From the NCBI RefSeq assembly GCF_001010355.1, contig NZ_JPLA01000027.1:1-64000 (forward strand): a DNA stretch of 64,000 bases, in the 5' to 3' direction. This document shows, one piece after another, positions 46,713 to 56,013 of the stretch (within the stretch, counting starts at the first letter, position 1; the number at the start of each line of letters is the position of its first letter). The stretch comes from Dyella japonica DSM 16301 (GTDB taxonomy: Bacteria > Pseudomonadota > Gammaproteobacteria > Xanthomonadales > Rhodanobacteraceae). Made by a program: the position numbers and the translations under genes. The notes beneath the pieces are model-generated. The model was not told the origin of the DNA, searched no databases, and saw nothing but the letters and a program-made list of their open reading frames with translations.

Positions 46713-47741
46713 TCAGCCGGCCTTGCCCGGCTCCCAGTCTGATGGTGCATCGACGGGCATGTCGTAGTCGTGCAGGGCGGTCAGCACCAGGCTCATCTGT
46801 GTACCGCCCGAGCGGGCCAGCTTGAGCAGGTGCTGGGCCACGGCGGTATCGCCCTTGGCGCGCATGGAAAGCTGGGAGAAGCTTTGCACCTGCCACACCA
46901 GGTTGCGGCGCAGGCGCTTGGCGTCTTCCTGCTGGGAGGCATCGTCGGCCAGGACTTCGCGCAGATGCAGACCCAGGGAACGGGCCAGCGGGCTGGAGCC
47001 CCATTCCAATAGCTTGCCCAGGGTCAGGCAGTCGGTCTTGATCCCGGCCTTGTCGGCGTTCTCTTCGCACAGGCGCGCCGTGGCCTGCAGGGCAGGTTGT
47101 GGCTGGCCTTCGGCCAGACCGAACACCAGGGTCAGCTGCACGTCGGCGCCATTGGTGGCCGAAAGCGGTCCCACCACGTTGGTGGGCGGCGGCAGCACGG
47201 TCACCGTGGTGGACAAAGCCTTCAGCGTGGCCCCGGTGTAGTCGTCATAAACCTTGGCCGCAGCGGCCTTGGCCAGGTCCTGGCGGGCGTCGTCGTTCTT
47301 GCCGTCGCGCAGATCCTGGCCCAGCTTGAGCAGCCACACGGCCGCATTGTCCGGCGCCTGCTGCACCAGCTTGGCCAGGGCGTCGGCGTTGGGACAGTCC
47401 GAGGCCTTGGCGTCGCAGTCGGTCAGGCGGGCCCAGCTGATCTCCGGACCCGCGCCCTGCGCGGCCGCGGCCCGATCGATCAGGGTGTGGTAGCTGTTGA
47501 AATCCGGCTGGTCCGGCAGGGGCCGGGCCAGCAGGGCGGCGCCCATCAGCGGGATCGGATCGGCCTGCGGGGCGGCCACGCTGACCAGATCCTTCTGGTA
47601 TTGCAGCAGGGCCTGGCGGCGGGCGGGCGACGAGGCATCCGTGGCGGCGGGCGGCGTTTTTGCGGGGGCCTTGGCCGCCAAAGCCGGGCCGGAAGCCGCG
47701 GCCAGCAGCAGGGCAAACGTGAAGAAGCGCCGTCCAAGCAT
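46713..47741 (-). CDS. Exported helical-repeat protein of unknown function
   Basis: 342 residues from an ATG with AAGGA upstream. A signal peptide (RRFFTFALLLAAASGPALA) is followed by an Ala/Pro linker and a helix-rich body with TPR-like spacing (DNAAVWLLKLGQDLRDGKNDDARQDLAKAAA). Several Cys residues (LTDCDAKASDCPN) would suit the periplasm. I do not recognise a family. It lies upstream of the ParA-like gene, with 110 bp between them. Confidence 0.75.
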   Translation of the reverse strand: MLGRRFFTFALLLAAASGPALAAKAPAKTPPAATDASSPARRQALLQYQKDLVSVAAPQADPIPLMGAALLARPLPDQPDFNSYHTLIDRAAAAQGAGPEISWARLTDCDAKASDCPNADALAKLVQQAPDNAAVWLLKLGQDLRDGKNDDARQDLAKAAAAKVYDDYTGATLKALSTTVTVLPPPTNVVGPLSATNGADVQLTLVFGLAEGQPQPALQATARLCEENADKAGIKTDCLTLGKLLEWGSSPLARSLGLHLREVLADDASQQEDAKRLRRNLVWQVQSFSQLSMRAKGDTAVAQHLLKLARSGGTQMSLVLTALHDYDMPVDAPSDWEPGKAG

Positions 47742-47907
47742 CGAGTAGTCCTTACACTGAGCCAACAATCAGGATAACGTCCAAGGATTAAGCTCGCCTG
47801 ATCCGCTGGACGCGATGGGCGGGAGAATGCGTCCCAGCTTGCTAGCATGGCCGCTTCGCGACGCCCCGGGGTGATACGTCATCCTGCGCAGCACAGGAGA
47901 AGACCAC

Positions 47908-48108
47908 GTGAACGATATTTCCTTTTTGGCCGACGGCCGTGCGGCGCCCTGGTTCGTGGGCTGGGGCACGCTGGCCCTGATCAACGCGGGCCTTGCCCAG
48001 GGCAAGAACCGCAGCGGCCTGCTGTGGTTCCTGCTGTCGCTGGTGTTGGGGCCGCTGGCCACGCTGGTGCTGGTCTTGATGCCCAAGGCGCGCCAGACGC
48101 TGTTCTAA
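47908..48108 (+). CDS. Small two-helix membrane protein
   Basis: 66 residues from GTG with AGGAGAAG upstream. Two hydrophobic stretches (PWFVGWGTLALINAGLA and GLLWFLLSLVLGPLATLVLVL) predict a hairpin in the inner membrane, ending in a short basic tail. The length, good ribosome binding site and position before a strong terminator support a real gene; function unknown. Confidence 0.75.
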   Translation: MNDISFLADGRAAPWFVGWGTLALINAGLAQGKNRSGLLWFLLSLVLGPLATLVLVLMPKARQTLF

Positions 48109-48126
48109 GCAGGTCCAGACACGAAA

Positions 48127-48154
48127 AAACCCGGTGCGTTGCCGCACCGGGTTT
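48127..48154. terminator. Bidirectional terminator between small membrane protein gene and speE
   Basis: AAACCCGGTGCG / CGCACCGGGTTT is a perfect 12-bp stem with a TTGC loop. For leftward transcripts it is followed by TTTTTT, a textbook terminator for speE; for rightward transcripts by TTTCG. Confidence 0.92.
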
Positions 48155-48171
48155 CGGGGAAACGGTAGACC

Positions 48172-49026
48172 TTACTCGCCCAGCGCTTCGCGCATGAATT
48201 CCGGCTGGGCCAGCGCCGCCTTGTGGATATCGGCGTTGTAGTAGCGGGTCGGGAAGTTCTTGCTCAGCGCGCCGCGCTCGCGGAAGCCGGCCAGATCGCC
48301 GCCCTTGCGCACCATGGTGCAGCTCCACCAGCCGGTGGGGTAGCACGGCTGCGGGAACGGCAGGGTCTTCACCGCGCTGAAGCCGGCGGTGCGCATGGCC
48401 GAACGCATAGACTTGATCAGTTCCAGGTGCGCGATCGGCGATTCGGACTGCTGCACCAGGATGCCGCCGTGGCGCAGGGCCTTGTAGCAGCTGCTGTAGA
48501 AGGCGGCATTGAACAGGCCTTCGGCCGGACCGACCGGGTCGGTGGAGTCCACGATGATCAGGTCGAGCGATTCGGGCTCGGCCTCGGCCATGTACTTGAT
48601 GCCGTCGATGAACAGCAGCTCGGCGCGCGGGTCATGGTTGGAGTCGCACAGTTCCGGGAAATACTGCTCGGCCAGGCGCGTCACGCGCTCGTCGATTTCC
48701 ACCTGCACCGCGTGCTCCACTTCCTCGTGCTTGAGCACTTCACGCAGCGTGCCGCAGTCGCCGCCGCCGATGATCACCACGCGCTTGGCGCGCGCATGGG
48801 TGAACAGGGCCGGGTGCGTCATCATTTCGTGATAGAGGAAGTTGTCGCGGCTGGTCAGCATCACGCAGCCGTCGATCACCATCAGGTTGCCCCAGTCGGT
48901 GGTCTGGTAGATTTCGATGGTCTGGAACGGCGTTTTCTCGGCGTGCAGCAGCTTCTCCACGCGGTAGCCGATGGAGGAGCCGGAGGCCTGGTGGGCTTCG
49001 GTGAACCAGCTGGGATGCTGCGACAT
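48172..49026 (-). CDS. speE: Spermidine synthase
   Basis: 284 residues. The aminopropyltransferase fold is clear: the decarboxylated-SAM-binding GGGDCGTLREVLKH, the acidic EIDERV and the catalytic gatekeeper segment LIIVDSTDPVGPAEGLF, which binds putrescine. It makes spermidine from putrescine and decarboxylated SAM. Divergent from speA across 287 bp, so polyamine synthesis genes share a regulatory region. Confidence 0.97.
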   Translation of the reverse strand: MSQHPSWFTEAHQASGSSIGYRVEKLLHAEKTPFQTIEIYQTTDWGNLMVIDGCVMLTSRDNFLYHEMMTHPALFTHARAKRVVIIGGGDCGTLREVLKHEEVEHAVQVEIDERVTRLAEQYFPELCDSNHDPRAELLFIDGIKYMAEAEPESLDLIIVDSTDPVGPAEGLFNAAFYSSCYKALRHGGILVQQSESPIAHLELIKSMRSAMRTAGFSAVKTLPFPQPCYPTGWWSCTMVRKGGDLAGFRERGALSKNFPTRYYNADIHKAALAQPEFMREALGE

Positions 49027-49148
49027 GGGGACGTTCCTGACGAAAAGATGGATTCAAAGAATCCGTAATTGTAGCCGAACGGGGTCTCCGGGGTCTCCGG
49101 GGCGCCCGCGGGGGCCCCGATCTTCGGCACATTGTCACAAGAGCCCGT

Positions 49149-49154
49149 TACAAT
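49149..49154 (+). promoter_or_regulatory. Possible -10 element of speA
   Basis: TACAAT, preceded by CGT, is a good -10 match 165 nt upstream of the speA start. No convincing -35 lies at the right distance (GGCACA at best). Just before it are three tandem GGGGTCTCC-like units (49081-49101) of unknown meaning. Confidence 0.35.
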
Positions 49155-49313
49155 AGCCGTCCGTACCGCCGCGCTTAGCCGCCCGCGGTACGCCAGGTCA
49201 GCCGCGGCCCCGCGGCGTGCGAGGCTTCCGGCCCGGCTGACTGTGTTCGTCAAGGCTCGCCGCTGCGACGACATGTTCAGGGTGTTACACGCCCGTTGCA
49301 CAAGGAACCCTCC

Positions 49314-51203
49314 ATGTCGAAGCACTGGAACATCGACGCTGCCCGTCATACCTACGCCGTCCCGCACTGGGGCGACGGCTACGTCGACATCAATGACGCC
49401 GGTCATATCGTGATGCGTCCCAAGGGCGCCACCGGTCCGGCACTGTCGCTGCCGGTGATCGTGGATCGCGCCCGCGCCGAAGGCCTGCGCCTGCCCTTGC
49501 TCGTGCGCTTTCCCGACATCCTCGCCGATCGTCTGAAGCGCTTGCAGGATGCCTTCGCCAAGGCCATCGGCGAATGGAATTACACCGGCGGCTATACGGC
49601 CGTCTATCCGATCAAGGTGAACCAGCAGCGCGGCGTGGCCGGCGAGCTGGTGGCCGCGGGCGAACACGGCTTCGGCCTGGAAGCCGGCTCCAAGCCCGAG
49701 CTGATGGCGGTGCTGGCGATGGCGCGCCCGGGCAGCATCGTGATCTGCAATGGCTACAAGGATCGCGAATACATCCGCCTCGCGCTGATCGGCCGCAAGC
49801 TCGGCCTGCGCGTGCACATCGTGATCGAAAAACTTTCCGAACTCGACCACGTGTTCACCGAGGCGAAGGCGCTCAACGTCGAGCCGCTGCTCGGCGTGCG
49901 CGTGCGACTGGCCTCCATCGGCGCCGGCAAGTGGCAGAACACCGGCGGCGACAAGGGCAAGTTCGGCCTCTCGCCCAGCCAGGTGCTCACCCTGGTGGAG
50001 CGCCTGGACCAGGCCAATCTGAAGCACACGCTGAAGCTGCAGCACTTCCACATGGGCTCGCAGATTTCCAATGTGCGCGACATCGCCAACGGCATGCGCG
50101 AAGCCACGCGCTACTTCGTGGAATTGAAGCGTATGGGCGTGCCGCTGGACATCGTCGACGTCGGCGGCGGCCTGGGCGTGGATTACGAAGGCTCGCGTTC
50201 GCGCAGCCACAACTCGATCAATTACTCCATCGAGCAGTACGCCTCCACCATCGTGCAGTCGCTGGCCGAAGCGGTATCGGAAGAAAACCTGCCCGCGCCG
50301 CACATCATCACCGAGGCCGGTCGTGCGATGACCGCGCATCACGCCGTGATGGTGGTCAACGTGACCGAAGTGGAACCGGTGCCCGAGGGCAATATCCCCG
50401 AAGCGCACGACCACGAACCGGCCGTGCTGCGCCGCCTGCGCGAAACCTGGGCCGAGCTCGATACACGCCCCGCGCTGGAACTGTTCCATGAAGCCCAGCA
50501 TCACCTCGCCGAAGGCCAGGCGCTGTACGCGCTGGGCCAGCTGAACCTGGAACACCGCGCGCATCTGGACGACATGTATTACGCCATCGCCAATGCGGTG
50601 CGCACGCGACTGCTGCCCGCCGAGCGCTCGCACCGCCAGGCCATGGACGAACTCGACGAGAAGCTGGTCGACAAATACTTCGCCAATTTCTCGGTGTTCG
50701 AATCGGTGCCGGACATCTGGGCCATCGACCAGATCTTCCCGATCGCGCCGATCGCGCGACTGGACGAGGAACCCACGCGTCGCGGCGTGATCGTCGATCT
50801 CACCTGCGATTCCGACGGCCGCATCGATGACTACGTCGATGCCGAAGGCGTGGACGTGAGCCTGCCGCTGCATGCCCTGAAAGAAGACGAGAGCTATCGC
50901 CTGGGCATCTTCATGGTCGGTGCGTACCAGGAGACGCTGGGCGACATCCATAATCTGTTTGGCGACACCGATGCGGTGAACGTGCGCGTCGACGGCGATT
51001 CGTATGTTTTCGCGCACAAGCGTCGCGGTGACACCACCGACCTGATGCTCGACTACGTCGGCTACGACCTTGAAGCCCTGCGTCGCAGCTACCGCGAACG
51101 CATTGCGGCCGCGGGTGTCGATGGCGATGCGGCAGAGCAGCTGTTTGTCACATTGAATGAAGGTCTCACCGGCTATACCTATCTGTCGGAAGGTGTGCGT
51201 TGA
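49314..51203 (+). CDS. speA: Biosynthetic arginine decarboxylase
   Basis: 629 residues from an ATG with AAGGAACCC upstream, the normal size of the PLP-dependent SpeA. The PLP-binding Lys is Lys101 (AVYPIKVNQQRGV); GIGxxGGG-type phosphate contacts appear as IVDVGGGLGVDYEG. The enzyme converts arginine to agmatine, the first step to putrescine. No agmatinase (speB) or agmatine deiminase gene is in the window. Divergent from speE, which finishes the route to spermidine. Confidence 0.97.
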   Translation: MSKHWNIDAARHTYAVPHWGDGYVDINDAGHIVMRPKGATGPALSLPVIVDRARAEGLRLPLLVRFPDILADRLKRLQDAFAKAIGEWNYTGGYTAVYPIKVNQQRGVAGELVAAGEHGFGLEAGSKPELMAVLAMARPGSIVICNGYKDREYIRLALIGRKLGLRVHIVIEKLSELDHVFTEAKALNVEPLLGVRVRLASIGAGKWQNTGGDKGKFGLSPSQVLTLVERLDQANLKHTLKLQHFHMGSQISNVRDIANGMREATRYFVELKRMGVPLDIVDVGGGLGVDYEGSRSRSHNSINYSIEQYASTIVQSLAEAVSEENLPAPHIITEAGRAMTAHHAVMVVNVTEVEPVPEGNIPEAHDHEPAVLRRLRETWAELDTRPALELFHEAQHHLAEGQALYALGQLNLEHRAHLDDMYYAIANAVRTRLLPAERSHRQAMDELDEKLVDKYFANFSVFESVPDIWAIDQIFPIAPIARLDEEPTRRGVIVDLTCDSDGRIDDYVDAEGVDVSLPLHALKEDESYRLGIFMVGAYQETLGDIHNLFGDTDAVNVRVDGDSYVFAHKRRGDTTDLMLDYVGYDLEALRRSYRERIAAAGVDGDAAEQLFVTLNEGLTGYTYLSEGVR

Positions 51204-51228
51204 GACAGTAAAACGCAGAGCACTCCAC

Positions 51229-51262
51229 GTTCGTCATCCCTGCGAAAGCAGGGATGACGAAC
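51229..51262. repeat. Perfect 15-bp palindrome with GAAA loop
   Basis: GTTCGTCATCCCTGC - GAAA - GCAGGGATGACGAAC starts 26 nt after the speA stop. It resembles the CGTCATCCC-type dispersed palindromes of many proteobacteria and can also act as an RNA hairpin after speA. It has no T tract. Confidence 0.75.
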
Positions 51263-51401
51263 GGGAAAACCTGCGTTTCAACTTGTCCATTCGTCGCATG
51301 GATACGCGCCCCTGAGCTGTGACAGCCTGTGCCGTTGTACGGCACGGGCCACAACCCGATTCCGTTTCTGCTTTCCCCGTTCCCCATCGACAGGAGTGGT
51401 T

Positions 51402-52187
51402 ATGGCAAGTCTCGACGGCAAGGTGGCACTCATCACTGGCGCGGCCAGTGGGCTCGGCAAGGCAATCGCCGAGCTTTACGCGAAGAACGGTGCGGCGGTC
51501 GCCATCGCCGACATCAATCAGCAAGCGGCCGACGCAGCGGCCAACGAGATCAATGCGGCCGGCGGCAAGGCCATCGGCATTGCGATGGACGTGACCAACG
51601 AAGACGCCGTCAACGCCGGCACCGACAAGGTGGTCGCGCAGTTTGGTCATCTCGATATCCTCATCTCCAATGCCGGCGTGCAGATCATCAATCCGATCGA
51701 GCAGTTCGCCTTCGCCGACTGGAAGAAGATGCTGGCCATCCATCTCGATGGCGGCTTCCTCACCACCAAGGCCGCGCTCAAGCACATGTACAAGGACGAC
51801 CGCGGCGGCACCGTGATCTACATGGGCTCGGTGCATTCGCACGAAGCCTCCAAGCTCAAGTCCGCCTACGTCACCGCCAAGCACGGCCTGCTTGGCCTGG
51901 CGCGCACGCTGGCGAAGGAAGGCGCCGCACACAATGTGCGCTCGCATGTGATCTGCCCGGGCTTCGTGCGCACGCCGCTGGTGGAAAAGCAGATCCCCGA
52001 GCAGGCCAAGGAGCTGGGCATCAGCGAAGACGAGGTGATCAAGAACGTGATGCTCAAGGACACCGTCGACGGCGTCTTCACCACGGTGGAAGACATCGCC
52101 CAGACCGCGCTGTATCTGGCCAGCTTCCCGTCGGCCGCGCTGACGGGACAATCGATCGTGGTCAGCCACGGCTGGTACATGCAGTAA
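51402..52187 (+). CDS. 3-hydroxybutyrate dehydrogenase (SDR)
   Basis: 261 residues; CAGGAGTGG is well placed before the ATG at 51402. NAD-binding TGAASGLG, the catalytic Ser in YMGSVHS and the YVTAK active site identify a short-chain dehydrogenase. The SVHSHEAS and [16 protein letters not shown] segments are characteristic of D-3-hydroxybutyrate dehydrogenase, which makes acetoacetate from 3-hydroxybutyrate. It leads an operon with acetoacetate decarboxylase and a patatin-like lipase. Confidence 0.92.
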   Translation: MASLDGKVALITGAASGLGKAIAELYAKNGAAVAIADINQQAADAAANEINAAGGKAIGIAMDVTNEDAVNAGTDKVVAQFGHLDILISNAGVQIINPIEQFAFADWKKMLAIHLDGGFLTTKAALKHMYKDDRGGTVIYMGSVHSHEASKLKSAYVTAKHGLLGLARTLAKEGAAHNVRSHVICPGFVRTPLVEKQIPEQAKELGISEDEVIKNVMLKDTVDGVFTTVEDIAQTALYLASFPSAALTGQSIVVSHGWYMQ

Positions 52188-52294
52188 TCGCGGTGAGCCG
52201 CCCGGTTGCGCCGGGCGGCCGCCAATGCAGTGGGTCGATACCGCGCCACGCGCAGCCAGGAGCGGCGCGTGCGCGGTCTGTCCGGAGCCTCGCC

Positions 52295-53035
52295 ATGAAG
52301 ATTGCCGACGTGAAAGCCAATGCTTTCGCCATGCCCTTGACCAGTCCCGCGTTTCCCGTGGGTCCGTATCGTTTCGTCAATCGCGAATTCCTGGTCATCA
52401 CCTATCGCACCGATCTCGACGCCTTGCGCGCCGTGGTGCCCGAGCCGCTCGAAGTCACCGAGCCGCTGGTCAAGTACGAATTCATCCGCATGCCCGATTC
52501 CACCGGTTTCGGCGACTACACCGAATCGGGCCAGGTGATTCCCGTCAGCTTCCAGGGTCAACATGGCGGCTACGTGCATTCGATGTACTTGAACGACCAT
52601 CCGCCGATTGCCGGCGGGCGCGAGCTGTGGGGCTTTCCGAAAAAGCTGGCCAGTCCGCAGCTGGACACCGAGATCGACACCCTGGTCGGCACGCTGGACT
52701 ACGGCAAGGTGCGCGTGGCCAAGGCCACCATGGGTTTCAAGCACCGCGAGGCGGATCATCAGGCGGTGCTGGCCTCGTTGGCGGCGCCCAACTATCTGCT
52801 TAAGATCATCCCGCACGTGGACGGCACGCCGCGCATCTGCGAACTGGTCCGCTACTTCACCACCAACGTGACGCTCAAGGGCGCCTGGACCGGGCCCGGA
52901 TCGCTGGAGCTGCACCCGCATGCGCTGGCGCCGGTGGCCGACCTGCCGGTGTTGAAGGTGGAGTCGGCCCTGCATTTCATCACGGACCTGACGCTCGACC
53001 TGGGCACCGTGGTGCACGATTATCTGGCCGAGTGA
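52295..53035 (+). CDS. Acetoacetate decarboxylase
   Basis: 246 residues, the family's usual size. The Schiff-base Lys is in [13 protein letters not shown] (Lys116/117), close to the known Lys115 of the clostridial enzyme, and the acidic pair in the pocket appears in the [10 protein letters not shown] region. The enzyme converts acetoacetate to acetone and CO2. Placed between 3-hydroxybutyrate dehydrogenase and a patatin gene in one direction, it suggests disposal or turnover of storage-polymer-derived acetoacetate. Confidence 0.93.
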   Translation: MKIADVKANAFAMPLTSPAFPVGPYRFVNREFLVITYRTDLDALRAVVPEPLEVTEPLVKYEFIRMPDSTGFGDYTESGQVIPVSFQGQHGGYVHSMYLNDHPPIAGGRELWGFPKKLASPQLDTEIDTLVGTLDYGKVRVAKATMGFKHREADHQAVLASLAAPNYLLKIIPHVDGTPRICELVRYFTTNVTLKGAWTGPGSLELHPHALAPVADLPVLKVESALHFITDLTLDLGTVVHDYLAE

Positions 53036-53051
53036 GTCGAGGCTGATCCGT

Positions 53052-54242
53052 ATGGACGTCCGAAAGAAAACCGCGAGCGACAAGACCGCCGCGCTCAACC
53101 TGTTGCAAAAGCATCACCAGAAGTACCAGACGATCGCGCTGGTGCTGCAGGGTGGCGGCGCGCTGGGCGCCTACCAGGCCGGTGTCTATGAGGCCCTGGA
53201 CCAGGCCGGCCTGCATCCGAACTGGGTGGCCGGCATTTCCATTGGCGCGTTGAACGCAGCGATCATTGCCGGCAATGCGCCGGAACAACGGGTGGAACGC
53301 CTGCGCGAGTTCTGGGAAAGCATCACCCGACCGCCGCTGTTTCCCGCCTGGATCACGCCGCCGATGGATCCGGCCGCCTGGGAGCTCCCCTGGCAGAACG
53401 GCCTGAGTGGTTTGGCCGCACTGCGCGCATTGACCGAGGGACAGCCCGGCTTCTTCACGCCGCGCCCGTTTCCCTTGATGCCATGGCGAGCCTCGCCCAC
53501 CTCGGCGAGCTGGTACGACACCGCGCCGTTGAAGACCACGCTGGAACGCCTGGTCGATTTCGACCGCATCAATCACAAGACCTCGATGCGCGTCTCGGTG
53601 GGCGCGGTCAACATACGCACCGGCAATTTCGCGTATTTTGACAACACCGAAGGGAGCCTGCGCGTCGAGCACTTCATGGCCTCGGGTGCGCTGCCGCCCG
53701 GGTTCCCCGCCATCGAAGTCGACGGTGAGTTCTACTGGGATGGCGGCATGGTCTCCAACACGCCGCTGTACAAAGTGCTGTCCGACCCGGCCTGCCGCGA
53801 CTCGCTGGTGTTCCAGGTGGATCTGTGGAGTGCCCGCGGCGAGCTGCCGCGCGACCTTGCCGAAGTCACCACACGTTCGAAGGACATCCAGTATTCCAGC
53901 CGCACCCGCCTGATCACCGAATACATGGCGCAGCGCCAGCGCCAGCAGCGCATACTTCACGATCTGATGAAGCTGGTGCCGGAAGACCAGCGCAACCATC
54001 TCGCCTACAAACAGGCCGAGGTCCACGCCAGTGGTGCGCTGATCAACTTGTTCCACCTCATCTACCGCAACAAGCCGTACGAAGGGCATTACAAGGATTA
54101 CGAGTTCAGCGTCGACAGCATGCGCCAGCACTGGACCAGCGGCATGGATGACATGCAGTGCACGCTGGACGAACCGGAGTGGTTCGAACGACCGACGCCC
54201 GAACATCCCTTCATCACCCACGACGTACACTGCGAAGATTGA
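53052..54242 (+). CDS. Patatin-like phospholipase (DUF3734 type)
   Basis: 396 residues without a signal peptide. The patatin fold shows the oxyanion loop QGGGALGAYQAG, nucleophile Ser63 (GISIGAL) and dyad Asp230 (YWDGGM). The C-terminal part, from about residue 275, with the ITEYMAQRQRQQRIL helix and HLIYRNKPYEGHYKDYEFS, is the DUF3734 extension. It starts 16 nt after the decarboxylase stop, so it is in the same operon. A role in polyhydroxybutyrate or lipid mobilisation is inference from the neighbours. Confidence 0.92.
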   Translation: MDVRKKTASDKTAALNLLQKHHQKYQTIALVLQGGGALGAYQAGVYEALDQAGLHPNWVAGISIGALNAAIIAGNAPEQRVERLREFWESITRPPLFPAWITPPMDPAAWELPWQNGLSGLAALRALTEGQPGFFTPRPFPLMPWRASPTSASWYDTAPLKTTLERLVDFDRINHKTSMRVSVGAVNIRTGNFAYFDNTEGSLRVEHFMASGALPPGFPAIEVDGEFYWDGGMVSNTPLYKVLSDPACRDSLVFQVDLWSARGELPRDLAEVTTRSKDIQYSSRTRLITEYMAQRQRQQRILHDLMKLVPEDQRNHLAYKQAEVHASGALINLFHLIYRNKPYEGHYKDYEFSVDSMRQHWTSGMDDMQCTLDEPEWFERPTPEHPFITHDVHCED

Positions 54243-54258
54243 AAACCCGGGAACACAT

Positions 54259-55119
54259 ATGAGTCTCAAGGCAGCATTCATCGGACTCGGCGCCATGGGC
54301 ACGCCGATGGCCGGTCATCTCAAAGCCCGCGGCCTGCTTCACGCCGTCGCCAGCCGCACGCAGGCCAACGCGGATGCGGTGGCCAAGGACCTTGGCGTGC
54401 TCGCGCCGACGCTGGCGGAGATCGCTGCGCAGTGCGACGTGATCGCGCTGTGCGTCACCGCCGATGCCGACGTGCTCGCCACCGTCGATGCACTCGCGCC
54501 GCATCTGAAGAAGGGCGCGATCGTGGTGGATCACTCCACCGTGGCGCCCGATACCGCCAAGCAGGCCGCTGCCAAGATTGCCGCCGTCGGCGCTTACTTC
54601 CTTGACGCGCCGGTATCGGGCGGCGTGGAAGGCGCGAAGAACGGCAAGCTCTCCGTGATGGTGGGCGGCGACGCCGACGTGCTCGAACGCGCACGCCCGG
54701 TGCTGGAAGCGTACGCCTTGCGCGTCACCCACCTGGGCGACGTCGGCGCCGGCCAGGCCACCAAGGCGGTGAATCAGGTACTCGTGGCAGGCATCGCCCA
54801 GGGCGTCTGCGAAGGCCTCGCGCTGGCCGAGGCGCTCGGTCTGGATCCCGAACGTCTGCTGCCCACGCTAGGCGCGGGCGCGGCCGGCAACTGGTTCCTC
54901 GAAAAGCGCGGCGCCACCATGCTGCGCAATGAGTTCAGCGTCGGCTTCAAACTGGGTCTGCTGCACAAGGACCTGGGCATCGTCCGCGGCATCGCCGAGA
55001 AAGCCGGCACCAACCGCAGCGTAATCGAACGCTCGCTCGCCGACTATGCCGAGCTGATGAAGCAAGGCCACGGCGATGACGATATCTCCGGTTTGATCAG
55101 GCTCAAGCGCAAGGGCTGA
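54259..55119 (+). CDS. NAD(P)-dependent 3-hydroxyisobutyrate-dehydrogenase-family enzyme
   Basis: 286 residues. The Rossmann start AFIGLGAMGTPMAGHL, the substrate-binding FLDAPVSGGVEGA and the catalytic Lys in GAGQATKAVNQVL are the signatures of the beta-hydroxyacid dehydrogenase family (3-hydroxyisobutyrate, tartronate semialdehyde or glyoxylate reductases). Substrate cannot be fixed from motifs alone. It lies 16 nt after the patatin gene and probably closes the operon, followed by a REPIN and a terminator. Confidence 0.93.
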   Translation: MSLKAAFIGLGAMGTPMAGHLKARGLLHAVASRTQANADAVAKDLGVLAPTLAEIAAQCDVIALCVTADADVLATVDALAPHLKKGAIVVDHSTVAPDTAKQAAAKIAAVGAYFLDAPVSGGVEGAKNGKLSVMVGGDADVLERARPVLEAYALRVTHLGDVGAGQATKAVNQVLVAGIAQGVCEGLALAEALGLDPERLLPTLGAGAAGNWFLEKRGATMLRNEFSVGFKLGLLHKDLGIVRGIAEKAGTNRSVIERSLADYAELMKQGHGDDDISGLIRLKRKG

Positions 55120-55128
55120 TTAGGACGA

Positions 55129-55202
55129 CTGTGGGAGCGCACCCTGTGCGCGACGGCGTCGCGTTGTATCGAGGCCGTCGCGCACAGGATGCGCTCCCAC
55201 AA
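55129..55202. repeat. REPIN: two inverted REP-like elements
   Basis: Copies at 55129-55154 (+) and 55177-55202 (-) share GTGGGAGCGCACCCTGTGCG followed by CGAC and are separated by 22 nt, so the whole 74-bp unit can fold into one long hairpin. The second copy has one change (AGGATGCG). Same element as at 42.65-42.80 kb and 36.97 kb. Confidence 0.85.
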
Positions 55203-55212
55203 TTACGCGCAC

Positions 55213-55243
55213 AAAAAAGCCGCGCATCGCGCGGCCTTTTTTT
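55213..55243. terminator. Bidirectional terminator between convergent genes
   Basis: AAAAAAGCCGCGC and GCGCGGCCTTTTTTT form a GC stem flanked by A and T tracts, so both directions are served: the dehydrogenase operon rightward and the SPOR-protein gene leftward. Confidence 0.88.
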
Positions 55244-55266
55244 GTGGCTGCGTTGCGAGACGAGGC

Positions 55267-56013
55267 TTACTTGCCTTCCTTCAGCGCAATCGCATTGATC
55301 CCCGCAGACGACAAACGCTGCTTGGCCGATTCCAGTTCGGTGGCCGAATGGAACGGGCCCAGGCGCACACGGTTGTAGGTCTGGCCGTTGACGTTCACCG
55401 GCGACACGTTGGCGACGAAGCCTTGCATAGCGAGCTTGGCCTTCAGCGTTTCGGCATCGGACGGGCTGGGGAAGGCGCCGACCTGCAGCAGGTAGCCGCT
55501 GGCGGCAGGTGCAGCGGCTGCCGCAGTCGGCGCGGGTGCCGGTGCATGCACGGCCGATTCCGGCGCGGGCGTGATGGCTTCGGCGACGGCGGCCGGGCCG
55601 GGCGCCGGCTTCTGCGCGGCGGCCTGGGCCTGCTGCTGGGCTGCCGCCTGCTGGGCCGCTTGCTGCTTCTGCTCGGCCTTGGCCTGCGCGCTGATTACTG
55701 CATCGGGGATGCGCACTTCCTTCTCCGACAACACCGAGTAGAAGTCGTATTGCGGCTTCTTCGCGGCGGGCGCGGTATCGGTGGCCGAGGTGGATTCCGT
55801 GCCGGCGGCGCCGGCATCGCTGCCGCGCTGCGCGGTGGCCTGGGCGTTGGGTTGCGGGCCATCGCCGGCGCGCGGCGCCATCGGCAGATGGCCGCGCATG
55901 GCGAACATCAGCACGGCACCGATCAGAATGCCGATGACCGCCCAACCCCAGCCCGGCATGCCACCGCTGTTGTTGCGGACGGCCTGTCGACCTTTGCCCT
56001 TGCGTGCTGCCAT
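55267..56013 (-). CDS. SPOR-domain cell-division-type protein (FtsN-like)
   Basis: 248 residues: a basic cytoplasmic start, one membrane helix (WGWAVIGILIGAVLMFAM, 22-39), a long Ala/Gln/Pro-rich linker and a C-terminal SPOR domain (about 170-245, YLLQVGAFPSPSDAETLKAKLAMQG). SPOR domains bind denuded glycan strands at the division septum. Location directly after argS is typical of this FtsN-like protein; its ATG abuts the argS stop. Confidence 0.92.
   Translation of the reverse strand: MAARKGKGRQAVRNNSGGMPGWGWAVIGILIGAVLMFAMRGHLPMAPRAGDGPQPNAQATAQRGSDAGAAGTESTSATDTAPAAKKPQYDFYSVLSEKEVRIPDAVISAQAKAEQKQQAAQQAAAQQQAQAAAQKPAPGPAAVAEAITPAPESAVHAPAPAPTAAAAAPAASGYLLQVGAFPSPSDAETLKAKLAMQGFVANVSPVNVNGQTYNRVRLGPFHSATELESAKQRLSSAGINAIALKEGK

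Noticed and set aside
48882-51017. Long open frame opposite speA
   Set aside because: Its translation is low-complexity His/Arg/Gln/Val-rich sequence, as expected for the antisense of a high-G+C gene; speA is unmistakable on the sense strand.
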